64,000 nt of DNA from Candidatus Leptovillus affinis (GCA_016705235.1 JADIYP010000002.1:496001-560000); one strand, 5' to 3'. Counted from the stretch's first letter, positions 1 through 8,571 are shown. Numbers and translations: made by a program. The notes: generated by a model from the letters alone, not told the origin.

Positions 1-853
1 CGAACTCTGGTTCGGTTTGGGCTATTACCGGTGGTAGCGGCATGTGGAGGACGCGGATGGCTTCATGGACGGTGGCGTTGGGCGCGTCGTTTTTCAGGTA
101 GCGGGTAACTTGTTTGTACTCGGTTTTATTGATGTCGCCGGCTTCCAGAGCGCGCACCAGGGCGCGCTGCTGCGAGGGTTTCAGCCCCTTCAGGCTGCGC
201 GTGTCCCGTTCGCTGATGGCCCCCTGGCGCACGGCCTCCTTGATTTCGTCGGGCAGGTCGAGCAGTTGGATGATCTGGCTGGCGCGTTGGCGGGTAAAAC
301 CCAGCCGCTCGCTGACCTTGGCCCAACTCACGGAGCGGGAATGGGGCTTGCCGCTGATGCCATCCTCCTGGATTTGGGCGTCGAGTTCTTCTTGCATCAG
401 GTCGCGCAGGCGCATCATGCCGTAGGCGCGGTCCACGTCGTTGAGGTCTTCGCGCTGGATGTTTTCCACCAATTGGCGGACAAAGCGGGTTACTTCGTCG
501 TAGGAGCGGCGGCGGACGACGGCCGGGATCGTCTCCAGGCCGGCGAGCTGGGCGGCGCGCCAGCGGCGTTCGCCATGCACAATCATGTATTGACCAGTGC
601 GTACCTGGGTGACTTCGATGGGTTGGATGACGCCATCTTGTTTGATGGAATCGGCCAGTTCTTGCAGGGTTTCATCGTAGAAGGTGCTGCGCGGCTGTTT
701 GGGGTCGGGGTGGACGGCGTCGACGCGCAGGGCCAAAAGCTGCAAGCCGGCGGCCTGTTCGATGTCGTCTTTGCTGGCGAACAGGGTTTCCATGTCGCCG
801 GTTTGGGCGGGGATGGGACGGTTGAGATTGATAGACGGCCGTTTCTTAACCAT
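1..853 (-). CDS. parB: ParB-family partition protein (partial, runs off the left edge)
   Basis: The minus strand is open from an ATG at 853-851 to base 1, giving 284 codons with no stop, so the C-terminus lies outside the window. The translation begins MVKKRPSINLNRPIPAQ and carries the ParB/Spo0J CTPase core: the GERRWRA box (about residues 88-94) and the LVENIQREDLNDVDRA box (about 120-135), followed by an HTH region with SERLGFTRQRASQIIQLL. ParB-family proteins load on parS sites and form a clamp that positions the replication origin or a plasmid. It follows parA on the same strand. A repeat-rich 100-bp gap separates the two, but the order is the usual parA-parB. A plus-strand reading of 44-871 is only a shadow. 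Whether this is the chromosomal or a plasmid-type copy cannot be decided here. Confidence 0.93.
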   Translation of the reverse strand, partial: MVKKRPSINLNRPIPAQTGDMETLFASKDDIEQAAGLQLLALRVDAVHPDPKQPRSTFYDETLQELADSIKQDGVIQPIEVTQVRTGQYMIVHGERRWRAAQLAGLETIPAVVRRRSYDEVTRFVRQLVENIQREDLNDVDRAYGMMRLRDLMQEELDAQIQEDGISGKPHSRSVSWAKVSERLGFTRQRASQIIQLLDLPDEIKEAVRQGAISERDTRSLKGLKPSQQRALVRALEAGDINKTEYKQVTRYLKNDAPNATVHEAIRVLHMPLPPVIAQTEPEF

Positions 854-859
854 AGTTGT

Positions 860-962
860 GTAGTCCTTTAGTCTGGTGGTCTGGTAGTCTTGTAGTCTTG
901 TAGTCTGGTGGTCTGGCTATTTGACTACCAGACTACTCGACTACTCGACTACCAGACTACTC
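860..962. repeat. Short-period imperfect repeats between parA and parB
   Basis: The 100 bases between parB and the end of parA consist of repeated tagtctggt/cttgtagtc words on the left and their reverse complements (gactaccagac, tactcgac) on the right, so the segment can fold into a long imperfect hairpin. The last repeat unit contains the stop codon of parA (957-959). The function is unknown; it could be a partial terminator, an attenuator between parA and parB, or slippage-derived DNA. Confidence 0.7.
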
Positions 963-1733
963 GACTATCTCTCTCGCCACTTTGCGGTACGCTTCCGCGC
1001 CGGGGCCTTTGGGGTCGAAGGCCAGGATGCTTTGTCCGGCGACGGCGCTTTCGGCAAAACGGACCGAGCGTTTGATGATGGTGTCGAAAATGCGCATGCC
1101 GTCGCCGTACTGCTGCTGCACGGCCGTTAAAATATCCCGCGTCAGCGTCGTCCGGGTGTCGGCCATGGTCAGCAAAATGCCCTCAATGGCCAGGTTGCTG
1201 TTCAGCTTCTTGCGCCGCACCGTCTCGATGCTGGACAAAATCATCAGCGCCCCCCGCGCCGCCAGGTACTCCGTTTGGATGGGGATAACGACGCTGGTTG
1301 CGGCCGTCAGGGCATTGATCACCAACAGCCCCAGCGACGGGTTGCAATCGATGAGGATGTAATCATAGTTGTGCTGCACGCTCGTCAGCATCGTCGCCAG
1401 CACGCGCTCGCGGCTCAGGGTGTTGATGAGCGCTAGCTCGATCAGGCTGAGTTCCGGCTGCGACGGCAGCAGGTGAAACGCCTCGTCGGTTTCATAGATG
1501 GCGTCGCCGATATTGCTTTCCAGGCCGTCAATTTCAGCCTTGAAGCCATTGTAGATGGTGGGGGAGATGTGGTCGGGATCAAAACCGGCGTGCTGCGTCA
1601 GATTGCACTGCGGGTCCAGGTCGATGGCCAGGACACGTTTGCCCCGCTCGGCCAGGGCTGCGGCTAAATTAATGGTGGTGGTGGTTTTGCCCACACCGCC
1701 TTTTTGCATGGCAATGGCGATAATTTCAGTCAT
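957..1733 (-). CDS. parA: ParA-family partition ATPase
   Basis: 258 aa. The start at 1733 (MTEIIAIAMQKGGVGKTTTTINLA) was chosen because it opens directly with the deviant Walker A motif KGGVGKTT (about residues 10-17) and has a strong AGGAGG Shine-Dalgarno 6-7 bases upstream; the open frame continues to 2675 but without family similarity. Walker A' is seen as LAIDLDPQCNLT and Walker B as YILIDCNPSLG, which are typical of Soj/ParA. ParA forms ATP-dependent gradients on the nucleoid that move ParB-parS complexes. It lies just upstream of parB, with two palindromes upstream that could be ParB or ParA operator sites. The stop codon lies in the repeat block between the two genes. Confidence 0.93.
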   Translation of the reverse strand: MTEIIAIAMQKGGVGKTTTTINLAAALAERGKRVLAIDLDPQCNLTQHAGFDPDHISPTIYNGFKAEIDGLESNIGDAIYETDEAFHLLPSQPELSLIELALINTLSRERVLATMLTSVQHNYDYILIDCNPSLGLLVINALTAATSVVIPIQTEYLAARGALMILSSIETVRRKKLNSNLAIEGILLTMADTRTTLTRDILTAVQQQYGDGMRIFDTIIKRSVRFAESAVAGQSILAFDPKGPGAEAYRKVAREIVE

Positions 1734-1819
1734 TAGACCTCCTGAGGGAAGAAGGGAAGATAAATTACAAAGGAACAGAGATACAAAGATACAAAGAAAT
1801 AAGCAGGGCGTCAACGAAG

Positions 1820-1837
1820 TGTCAACCCGGGTTGACA
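1820..1837. promoter_or_regulatory. Perfect 18-bp palindrome upstream of parA
   Basis: TGTCAACCCGGGTTGACA is a perfect inverted repeat 8 bp away from the parS-like palindrome and shares its CCCGGG centre. It may be a ParA/ParB autoregulatory operator or a second, diverged centromere site. The role is inferred from position and symmetry only. Confidence 0.55.
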
Positions 1838-1845
1838 GGTTACAT

Positions 1846-1865
1846 AATGTTTCCCGGGAAACATT
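1846..1865. promoter_or_regulatory. parS-like palindrome upstream of parA
   Basis: AATGTTTCCCGGGAAACATT is a perfect 20-bp palindrome. Its inner 16 bases, TGTTTCCCGGGAAACA, match the widespread bacterial parS consensus TGTTTCACGTGAAACA at all but the two symmetric central positions (CC/GG in place of CA/TG). Its place about 115 bp upstream of parA fits a centromere site. Binding by the adjacent ParB is inferred. Confidence 0.72.
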
Positions 1866-2054
1866 TATGTTTACTTGGCGGGATGAATTGACCCGAATCA
1901 GGCAACTGAGGCAGCGCAAAATGCACAAACCAGGCGTTTTTGTGTAAAATATAACGCAGCGTGTTATAACTATTGCCGAATTCCGTTTTCCCAAAGGGAT
2001 TGGCCTCAGCAAGGAACCAATCAAAGTCCACAATACGAATAGGGGTGGCTGCAC

Positions 2055-3842
2055 ATGACAAATAAAAGCCGTAAAGACAGCGCAGACGACGTTTTTGATT
2101 ATGTAATCATTGGTTCGGGCTTTGGGGGAAGCGTCTCGGCGCTTCGCCTGGCCGAGAAAGGGTATCGCGTGCTCGTGTTGGAACGTGGAAAGCGTTACAA
2201 CGCCAAAGATTTTCCCAAAACAAATTGGAATGTATTCAAATATCTCTGGCTGCCGGCCGCCCGCTGCTTTGGCATTATGGGGATCAATTTTTTTAGCGAC
2301 ATTTGGATCCTGAATGGCAGTGGGGTGGGCGGTGGCAGCCTGGTGTATGCCAGCACCCACATCAAGCCGCCCCAAGCCTTCTTTGCCGCGGAGGAATGGC
2401 GCGATCTGGCTGATTGGGAGGCTGAGTTGACCCCTTATTATGACGTGGCGAACCGGATGCTGGGCACGGCCGAAAACCCCAAATTCTGGCCGGCCGACCA
2501 CCGGCTGTTGGAAATTGCCACCGAATTGGGCCAAGAGGATACGTTTAAGCCGACGCCGGTGGGTATTTTCTTTGGCGAACCGGGGCAAACGACGCCGGAC
2601 CCCTATTTTGACGGGCAAGGGCCGGAGCGGGCGGGCTGCATTCATTGCGGCGGCTGCATGGTGGGCTGCCAACATAACGCCAAGAACACGCTGGATAAGA
2701 ATTATCTGTATCTGGCGGAGCGGCTGGGGGCAGAGGTGCGCCCGGAGGCCAATGTGTTGGATATACGGCCGTTATACGGCCCCCAACCCGACCTCGCCCG
2801 CTATGAAATCCACTATGAAAACATCACCGACTGGGCCTGGAAACGGCAAACGGCCGTGCGCGCCCGCCATGTTGTGGTCTCGGCCGGGGTCTTGGGCACT
2901 GTCAATTTGCTCCTAAAATGCCGCGATGAAAACGGCTCCTTGCCGCTTTTGTCCGACCGCCTGGGCCAGATGGTGCGCAGCAACAGCGAAGCCCTGATGG
3001 GCGTCACCTCCCAAGACGCCGATGTGGATTATTCTCAGGGCGTGGCCATTTCCTCGCATTTTTGGGTAGACGAAGTGACCAGCGTGGAGCCGGTGCGGTA
3101 TGCTCCCGGCCAATCGTTTATGCGCAACCTCACCTGGCCGTTGATTCAATTTGATGGCGGCCTGCTGGCGCGGACCAAACGGGCGCTGCTCGATGCCGTG
3201 CAACGGCCGTCCGCCTTCTTCACCGTGCGCATTTTGCCCGATTGGCCCCGACGCAACACCATTTTGCTCATTATGCAAACGGTGGAAAACCGCATGGCCT
3301 TTGTGCGCGGGCGCAGCGTGTGGACCTTGTTCCGCAAAAATTTGGTGAGCAAACGCGACAAATCGCTGCCCATCCCGCCGGTGATTGAAGCCGGCCGCGC
3401 TGTGGTGGAAAGTTTTGCCCAAAAAACAAACGGCGTCGCCTGGGCCGGCATGAATGATATTCTGGATATTCCCAACACCGCCCACATTCTCGGCGGCTGC
3501 AGCATCGGCGCTGATGAAAACCGCGGCGTGATCGATAAAAACCACGAGGTCTTTAATTACCCCGGCCTATACATTGCCGATGGTTCGGTCATCCCGGCGA
3601 ATCTGGGCGTCAACCCCAGCCTGACCATCACGGCGATGACGGAACGGGCGATGGCCAATATTCCCGCTAAAACGCAAGCCGCGATGCCCGAGCCTTTGGC
3701 TGCGCCGGCGGGAGTGGATGTGCAGGGAGGTGGAAACGGCCGTTCCCCCCTGAAAGCCACATTACCCTTCATGCTTCTATTGGCAATTCCCCTGGCTGTG
3801 TTGTTCCTCTTGAAAGCCTGGCAGAAAAAAGGTATGGAGTAA
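2055..3842 (+). CDS. GMC-family FAD oxidoreductase (cholesterol oxidase-like), C-terminally anchored
   Basis: 595 aa. The N-terminal Rossmann fold DYVIIGSGFGGSVSALRLAEKG (about 16-37) followed by VLERG binds FAD. A cysteine cluster CIHCGGCMVGC (about 195-205) is typical of the GMC subgroup annotated as cholesterol-oxidase-like or long-chain alcohol oxidase. The C-terminal catalytic part LGGCSIG...GLYIADGSVIPANLGVNPSLTITAMTERAM is intact. It should oxidise an alcohol or sterol to an aldehyde or ketone. After a Pro/Gly-rich linker the protein ends in one hydrophobic helix (about 570-590) and a basic tail, which suggests tail anchoring. The aldehyde dehydrogenase starts 3 bases after its stop, so the two probably act in sequence. 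Confidence 0.88.
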   Translation: MTNKSRKDSADDVFDYVIIGSGFGGSVSALRLAEKGYRVLVLERGKRYNAKDFPKTNWNVFKYLWLPAARCFGIMGINFFSDIWILNGSGVGGGSLVYASTHIKPPQAFFAAEEWRDLADWEAELTPYYDVANRMLGTAENPKFWPADHRLLEIATELGQEDTFKPTPVGIFFGEPGQTTPDPYFDGQGPERAGCIHCGGCMVGCQHNAKNTLDKNYLYLAERLGAEVRPEANVLDIRPLYGPQPDLARYEIHYENITDWAWKRQTAVRARHVVVSAGVLGTVNLLLKCRDENGSLPLLSDRLGQMVRSNSEALMGVTSQDADVDYSQGVAISSHFWVDEVTSVEPVRYAPGQSFMRNLTWPLIQFDGGLLARTKRALLDAVQRPSAFFTVRILPDWPRRNTILLIMQTVENRMAFVRGRSVWTLFRKNLVSKRDKSLPIPPVIEAGRAVVESFAQKTNGVAWAGMNDILDIPNTAHILGGCSIGADENRGVIDKNHEVFNYPGLYIADGSVIPANLGVNPSLTITAMTERAMANIPAKTQAAMPEPLAAPAGVDVQGGGNGRSPLKATLPFMLLLAIPLAVLFLLKAWQKKGME

Positions 3843-3845
3843 ACC

Positions 3846-5465
3846 ATGAGTCAATCGCGTGTGATCCCCTTCATTAATCCGGCCAACGGTGAGCAATTTG
3901 GCCAGGTAGAGATGGCCACAACCGAGGAAATCGCGGTGGCCCACAAAGAAATGCGCCAGGCTTTCCAGGTATGGCGGCGCAAGCCCCTGGCCGAACGCAT
4001 TCGCATTTTGCGCCAGTTTCAGGCCGAAATCATCGACTCCATGGACGAAATTAGCGCCGTGATCAATCAGGATGCCGGTAAAAGCCGGCAAGATGGTTGG
4101 ATTGAAGTCAACATGACGGTGGACAGGCTGCACCAATACTACAGACTCGCCCCCAAATGGTTGGAGCGCCGCCGCGTGCCGCCCGGCCTGTACATGTTTA
4201 AGCAGTACTACACCGAACCCCATCCTTTTGGCGTCGTGGCGGTGATTGGTCCCTGGAATTACCCGTTCGATTTGTGCGTGCCGCCGATGTGTTCAGCGTT
4301 GTTGGCCGGGAATACGGTGCTGCTGAAGCCATCGGAAGTGACCCCGGCCGTAGGCGTGATGATTGAATCGCTGATCAAGCGGGTACCGGAATTGGCTCCG
4401 TTTGTGCGCGTGCTGCACGGCGATGGCTCGGTAGGGGCGCAGCTTGTGGCTTCGGGGCCAGATTTGATTTTCCTGACCGGCTCTACGGCGACCGGGCGCA
4501 AAATTGCGCAGGCGGCGGCGGAGACGTTGACGCCGTTTATTTGCGAGCTGGGTGGCAAAGACCCGATGATTGTGTTTGATTCGGCCGACATTCAGTCGGC
4601 GGCGAAGTGGGGGACGTGGGGCGCGTTTTACAACACGGGCCAGACGTGCATGGGGATTGAGCGGGTGTATGTGCAAGAGTCGGCCTATGATGATTTTGTA
4701 ACGGCCGTACTCGCCGAAACGCGCAAAATTAAAATCGGCTACACCAAAGAAACCGACAGCCAATTCGACATGGGTCCGCTGACATTCGAGCGGCAGGTCA
4801 ACATTGTAACCGATCAACTGGATGACGCGCTGGCCAAAGGCGCGCGCATCCTCACCGGCGGCACGCTGGATGGGCTGTTCATGAAGCCGACGATTCTGGT
4901 GGATGTGGACCACAGCATGAAGGTGATGCGCGAAGAAACCTTCGGCCCGATCATGCCGATTATGAAGTTTCATGATGAATCTGAGGCGATCTGGCTGGCG
5001 AATGATTGTGAGTATGGCTTGAGCGCGGCCGTGTGGAGCGGCGATATGCGCCAGGCAAAGCGCGTGGCCCACCGGCTCGATGTGGGATCGGTGAACATCA
5101 ATGACGCCATTTCCCATTATCCGGTCTCGCTGCTGCCGTTTGGCGGGGTGAAATTGTCGGGGAATGCGCGGACACACGGCAAGGAGGAGGTGCTGCAATT
5201 CACGCAGATGCGCTCTTATGCTGTGGGCGGGCCGCCGCATCCGTTGGACGTGGCGACGGTTTTCCGCACGCCGGGGCATTATCGCCTGGGGAAAGCGATA
5301 ACGCGCTTTTCGTTTGGCGTGACGCCGCGCCAGCGCGTGCAGCCGATTACGGAATTGTTTACGGATGGCGAATTGAGCGGGACGGCCGTTAAGGCGGCGA
5401 TGGCGGCGGGGGCTGTGGCGGTGGTAACGGCCGTGTTCTTTGGCCTCATCCGTTCCCGAAAGTAA
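3846..5465 (+). CDS. Aldehyde dehydrogenase with C-terminal membrane anchor
   Basis: 539 aa, NAD(P)+-dependent ALDH superfamily. Visible motifs are GPWNYP (about 135-140), TGSTATGRKI (211-220), ELGGKDP with the general base Glu234, and the active-site NTGQTCMG with Cys268. The C-terminus has a 17-20 residue hydrophobic stretch (AAMAAGAVAVVTAVFFGLI) ending in RSRK, as in membrane-bound fatty aldehyde dehydrogenases. It follows the GMC oxidase by 3 bases and probably oxidises its aldehyde product to the acid at the membrane. The substrate is unknown; a long-chain or terpenoid alcohol would fit the anchors. A terminator follows the stop codon. Confidence 0.9.
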   Translation: MSQSRVIPFINPANGEQFGQVEMATTEEIAVAHKEMRQAFQVWRRKPLAERIRILRQFQAEIIDSMDEISAVINQDAGKSRQDGWIEVNMTVDRLHQYYRLAPKWLERRRVPPGLYMFKQYYTEPHPFGVVAVIGPWNYPFDLCVPPMCSALLAGNTVLLKPSEVTPAVGVMIESLIKRVPELAPFVRVLHGDGSVGAQLVASGPDLIFLTGSTATGRKIAQAAAETLTPFICELGGKDPMIVFDSADIQSAAKWGTWGAFYNTGQTCMGIERVYVQESAYDDFVTAVLAETRKIKIGYTKETDSQFDMGPLTFERQVNIVTDQLDDALAKGARILTGGTLDGLFMKPTILVDVDHSMKVMREETFGPIMPIMKFHDESEAIWLANDCEYGLSAAVWSGDMRQAKRVAHRLDVGSVNINDAISHYPVSLLPFGGVKLSGNARTHGKEEVLQFTQMRSYAVGGPPHPLDVATVFRTPGHYRLGKAITRFSFGVTPRQRVQPITELFTDGELSGTAVKAAMAAGAVAVVTAVFFGLIRSRK

Positions 5466-5485
5466 AAACGGACATAGCTGGATAT

Positions 5486-5522
5486 AAAAAAAGGCCGCCT
5501 GATTTCAGGCGGCCTTTTTTTC
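5486..5522 (+). terminator. Rho-independent terminator after the oxidase-ALDH operon
   Basis: The stem ggccgcctga / tcaggcggcc with a short TT loop is preceded by a run of A and followed by TTTTTTT. The symmetry means it can stop transcription from both sides, serving the plus-strand operon and the minus-strand small gene beyond it. Confidence 0.93.
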
Positions 5523-5591
5523 TGTCTATAAATCGTTTCAGGCTAAGGGGACGATGTGCGAGTATGATGGGTGTCGATGGTCGGTAATGAA

Positions 5592-5819
5592 TTAGCCGAG
5601 TTTGAAACGATCGACATTCGGATTGGTGAAGGCCCAGTCGCAGGGGACATTGGCCAGGTTGCAGGCGACGTTAGCGGAGCATTTGCGGGCAATGACGCGG
5701 TAGGGTTCGCTGTCTGGCAGCATGTCTGAAGCGTATACGCGTTGTTCCATAATGCTGGCTTCTTGTTGAATATAGTCGCACCACTTTTTTTCGACGATGA
5801 TCCATTTGGTTGTAGTCAT
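5592..5819 (-). CDS. Small hypothetical protein, 75 aa
   Basis: The protein begins MTTTKWIIVEKKWCDYIQQ and has three cysteines, a Trp-rich start and no signal peptide or membrane segment. A good GGAGG Shine-Dalgarno sits 6 bases before the ATG, which supports a real gene. I do not recognise a family. It stands alone between a terminator and a 300-bp gap. Confidence 0.6.
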   Translation of the reverse strand: MTTTKWIIVEKKWCDYIQQEASIMEQRVYASDMLPDSEPYRVIARKCSANVACNLANVPCDWAFTNPNVDRFKLG

Positions 5820-6119
5820 AATTACCTCCGAATCGGGTGCTTGTCGTCGAATGGTGGTGTGGACGACAAGGTGGAAAGGTTTCCCAAAGTTGGGTTAAGG
5901 ATAAACGGTGCGGCGGATAACAGAAAGTGCCTATTGTCATGTGATGCCGGGATGATGATCATATGGTTGGGGTGACGATTACGGCCGTTTCCTCCCCTTT
6001 TTGCTGGTAGGCGTGATGACATTCGCCTTTTGAAATGGGTGACATATGGCATTGGAAACGGCCGTGTCCTTGTGCCACAATCGGAACCTGGCCGGCGATG
6101 AACGGCCGTTGGTGAACCT
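5820..6119. other. Gene-free stretch upstream of hypA
   Basis: About 300 bases with no convincing gene. It carries three copies of the ACGGCCGT octamer (near 5983, 6059 and 6103) and must contain the divergent promoters for the small minus-strand gene and hypA. I see no clear regulator site. Confidence 0.5.
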
Positions 6120-6464
6120 ATGCATGAACTGCCCATTGCGGAAAACATTCTCGGCATTGCCCTGGAGTATGCCGAACAGGCTGAAGCCCGGCGCGTTACC
6201 CGCCTGAATCTGGTGATCGGCCAGCTTTCCTCCATCGTCGATGACACGATCCAATTTTATTGGGACATCATCAGCAAAGACACGCTGTGCGCCGGCGCTA
6301 TCCTGAACTTCGAGCGGATTCCGGCCACGTTGGTTTGCCTGGATTGTGCCCATGCCTACACCCTCAGCCGCGAATTGACCGCCTGCCCGCAGTGCGACAG
6401 CATTCGCCTGAAGGTGACGGCCGGGGAAGAATTTCGCCTGGAAAGCATTGAGGTGGAAACCTAA
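6120..6464 (+). CDS. hypA: Hydrogenase nickel chaperone HypA
   Basis: 114 aa, the usual HypA length. It begins MHELPIAENI, so the nickel-binding His2 and Glu3 are present, and carries the zinc site as two CxxC pairs (Cys73/76 and Cys89/92). HypA hands Ni(II) with HypB to the large subunit of [NiFe] hydrogenase, or to urease in some bacteria. hypB follows after 10 bases. No hydrogenase structural genes or hypCDEF are in the window, so the pair serves targets encoded elsewhere. Confidence 0.95.
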   Translation: MHELPIAENILGIALEYAEQAEARRVTRLNLVIGQLSSIVDDTIQFYWDIISKDTLCAGAILNFERIPATLVCLDCAHAYTLSRELTACPQCDSIRLKVTAGEEFRLESIEVET

Positions 6465-6474
6465 AGGGGTTGTA

Positions 6475-7140
6475 ATGAGTAAAATTGTACCTGTTGTCCA
6501 AGAAATTATGAGCGCCAACGATAGTCTGGCGGCGCAAAATCGGGCAAAACTGGATGCCGCCCAGGTGGTGGGCATGAATATCATGGCCTCGCCCGGCGCC
6601 GGTAAGACCAGCACCATTTTGCGCACCATCGAAGCGCTGACGGCCGATTACAAATTGGGTGTTGTTGAAGGCGATACGGCCAACGTGACCATCGACGCCG
6701 ACAAAGTGATTGCTGCGGGTATGCCGGCCGTGCAGATCAACACCGGCGGCAACTGCCATTTGGACGCGGTGATGTTAAGCGGCGCGCTGGCGCAAATGCC
6801 GCTGGCGGAAATTGAATTGTTGATTGTGGAAAACGTGGGCAATCTCATTTGTCCGGCTTCGTTTGCCTTGGGAACCCATTTTAACGTGGTCATCGCCAGC
6901 GTGCCGGAAGGGGACGATAAGCCGTACAAGTACCCCAACATTTACCGGGGCATCGACGCGCTCATTCTCAACAAAATGGATTTGCTGCCCTATATCGATT
7001 TTGATATGGCTTATTTTCGCCGCGGAATTGAGATTTTGAATCCTGAGGTGGCCTTTTTCCCCATTTCTTGCAAAACGGGGGAAGGGGTGGCCGAATGGGT
7101 GGCCTGGCTGAAGGAACGGGCGGCCGTTTATCGGCAGTAA
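6475..7140 (+). CDS. hypB: Hydrogenase nickel incorporation GTPase HypB
   Basis: 221 aa from the ATG at 6475 (MSKIVPVV); the frame extends upstream into hypA but this start fits the family. G-domain motifs: P-loop SPGAGKTS (39-46), VEGDTANVTID, metal-site GNCH (Cys94-His95) and ENVGNLICP (Cys126), and the guanine-specificity motif NKMD (166-169). It lacks the N-terminal His-rich or CxxCGC nickel store found in some HypB. It works with HypA in GTP-dependent nickel delivery. The stop lies 15 bases from the stop of the convergent histidine kinase. Confidence 0.95.
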   Translation: MSKIVPVVQEIMSANDSLAAQNRAKLDAAQVVGMNIMASPGAGKTSTILRTIEALTADYKLGVVEGDTANVTIDADKVIAAGMPAVQINTGGNCHLDAVMLSGALAQMPLAEIELLIVENVGNLICPASFALGTHFNVVIASVPEGDDKPYKYPNIYRGIDALILNKMDLLPYIDFDMAYFRRGIEILNPEVAFFPISCKTGEGVAEWVAWLKERAAVYRQ

Positions 7141-7155
7141 GGGCAGGGTAAGGGC

Positions 7156-8571
7156 TTATTGTTTGCGCACGTACATGGCGGAAACGGCCGTTACCCTGGC
7201 CGGTAATTTCATCGTGAACGTCGATCCGCGGCCTATTTCGCTGACCAGACTGATTTTCCCTTGCATAGACCGGCAAAAATATTGATTGATCGCCAGCCCC
7301 AGCCCGGTTCCTTCGTATCCCCGCGTAAACGATTTTTCCACCTGGTCAAACGGCAAAAATATCTTCTCGTGCTGGTCGGCGGGGATGCCGATGCCGGTGT
7401 CTGACACCTGGAACTCAATCCACTCCTGGTCGCCATCCACTTTGCGGTTCACGCTGAGGGTGATCGAGCCATCGTGGGTGAATTTGGCGGCATTATTGAG
7501 TAAATTTTCCAGCGCGCGCCGCACTTTGTCCTGATCGGCAAAGATGACGCCGATGTCCGGGGGGATTAGGACGAGCAAGGTGTTGTTGTTGGCTTCAACG
7601 GCCGTCTGGCTGTTGGCCACCGCCCGATGGACAGTCTGGGCTATATCAAACGTCTCCAACAAAAAAGTTACCTGCCCGGATTCGATTTCCGTGATTTCCA
7701 ACACATCGTTGACAATGACCCGCAGTTTTTGCGCGGCTTGTTTGATTTTTTGCGCCAGGAAATAATAATCTTCCAGACCATTTGTCTGGGCGTCCTGGCC
7801 GATGATGTCGGTGTAACCAAGAATCACCGATAACGGCGTGCGCAGTTCGTGCCCCATATTGGATAGAAACACCGTTTTGGCGCGGGTCGCGTTTTCGGCG
7901 GCTATTTTGGCTTGTTCCAGTTCGATTTGCTGCTGTTTCTTGCCGGTGATGTCGCGGGCAATGCCGAGAATGGCGGATGGCTGCCCCTGATGCTGAAAGA
8001 GACGGCCGTTTACCTCAATCATCACCGGTTTCCCGTCTTGGGTATCAAAGGCCAGTTCGTAGTTGGCGATCCGGTCTTGTTGCAAAAAATCCCACAAGAC
8101 AGCTTCATCCGCATGAGTGGCAAAGGCCGAAAAATGCCGCCCCACCATTTCTGCCGGCGTGTAGCCGGTGATTTTTTGCGCAGCCTGGTTGATATAAATG
8201 AACTTGCCATCTAAATCGAGAATAAACACAATGTCGTTGGCTTGCTCGAACAGGTCTTGATACTGCTCTTTTTGTTCGCGGATGGCTGATAGGATGCGCT
8301 GTTGGCTCGCAAGTTCGGTTTCCCGGCGAGCCAGATCGGCGGCGGAGGCTGCCGCATTCGCTGCCGCGCGCTGCGCCGGTTCTATGACCGCCCGCCACAG
8401 AAAGACCCCCAGGGCGCTCCCCACCACAATCATCAGCCCCAGGCTTGGCCAGCCAGGCAACCTGCCGCTTACCAGGGCGTCGGCCAACAACACACCTAGT
8501 AAAATTAGAACGGCCGTCAAACAAGTACCCAATAGGTTTAATCGCTGCATGATTGGTTTGCATGTTAGCAT
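7156..8571 (-). CDS. PAS-domain sensor histidine kinase
   Basis: 471 aa. Two N-terminal membrane helices (about 12-32 and 42-59) are followed by a short coiled segment, a PAS domain (about 103-212), a HisKA dimerisation domain with phospho-acceptor His241 in SNMGHELRTPLS, and an HATPase domain with N box NNAAKF, G1 DTGIGIP and G2 GTGLGLAI. It should sense a signal through the PAS pocket and phosphorylate a response regulator, but none is adjacent, so it is an orphan kinase. A second in-frame ATG at about 8550 is a possible alternative start. It faces hypB tail to tail. Confidence 0.92.
   Translation of the reverse strand: MLTCKPIMQRLNLLGTCLTAVLILLGVLLADALVSGRLPGWPSLGLMIVVGSALGVFLWRAVIEPAQRAAANAAASAADLARRETELASQQRILSAIREQKEQYQDLFEQANDIVFILDLDGKFIYINQAAQKITGYTPAEMVGRHFSAFATHADEAVLWDFLQQDRIANYELAFDTQDGKPVMIEVNGRLFQHQGQPSAILGIARDITGKKQQQIELEQAKIAAENATRAKTVFLSNMGHELRTPLSVILGYTDIIGQDAQTNGLEDYYFLAQKIKQAAQKLRVIVNDVLEITEIESGQVTFLLETFDIAQTVHRAVANSQTAVEANNNTLLVLIPPDIGVIFADQDKVRRALENLLNNAAKFTHDGSITLSVNRKVDGDQEWIEFQVSDTGIGIPADQHEKIFLPFDQVEKSFTRGYEGTGLGLAINQYFCRSMQGKISLVSEIGRGSTFTMKLPARVTAVSAMYVRKQ

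Larger units (their letters stand above)
1734..2054. promoter_or_regulatory. Divergent intergenic region parA / GMC oxidoreductase
   Basis: These 321 bases separate divergently transcribed parA and the GMC oxidoreductase gene. They hold the parA ribosome site (about 1738-1744), two perfect palindromes listed separately, and an AT-rich stretch near 1940-1975 (aaaatataac, gttataac) that could hold the plus-strand promoter. I see no credible gene here. Confidence 0.6.

Noticed and set aside
44..871. Long plus-strand frame of 275 codons
   Set aside because: It is the shadow of parB, whose minus-strand translation has clear ParB motifs.
1734..2675. Upstream extension of the ParA frame to 572 codons
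   Set aside because: The extension crosses the GMC gene in antisense and lacks similarity; the internal ATG at 1733 has an ideal ribosome site and starts right at the Walker motif.
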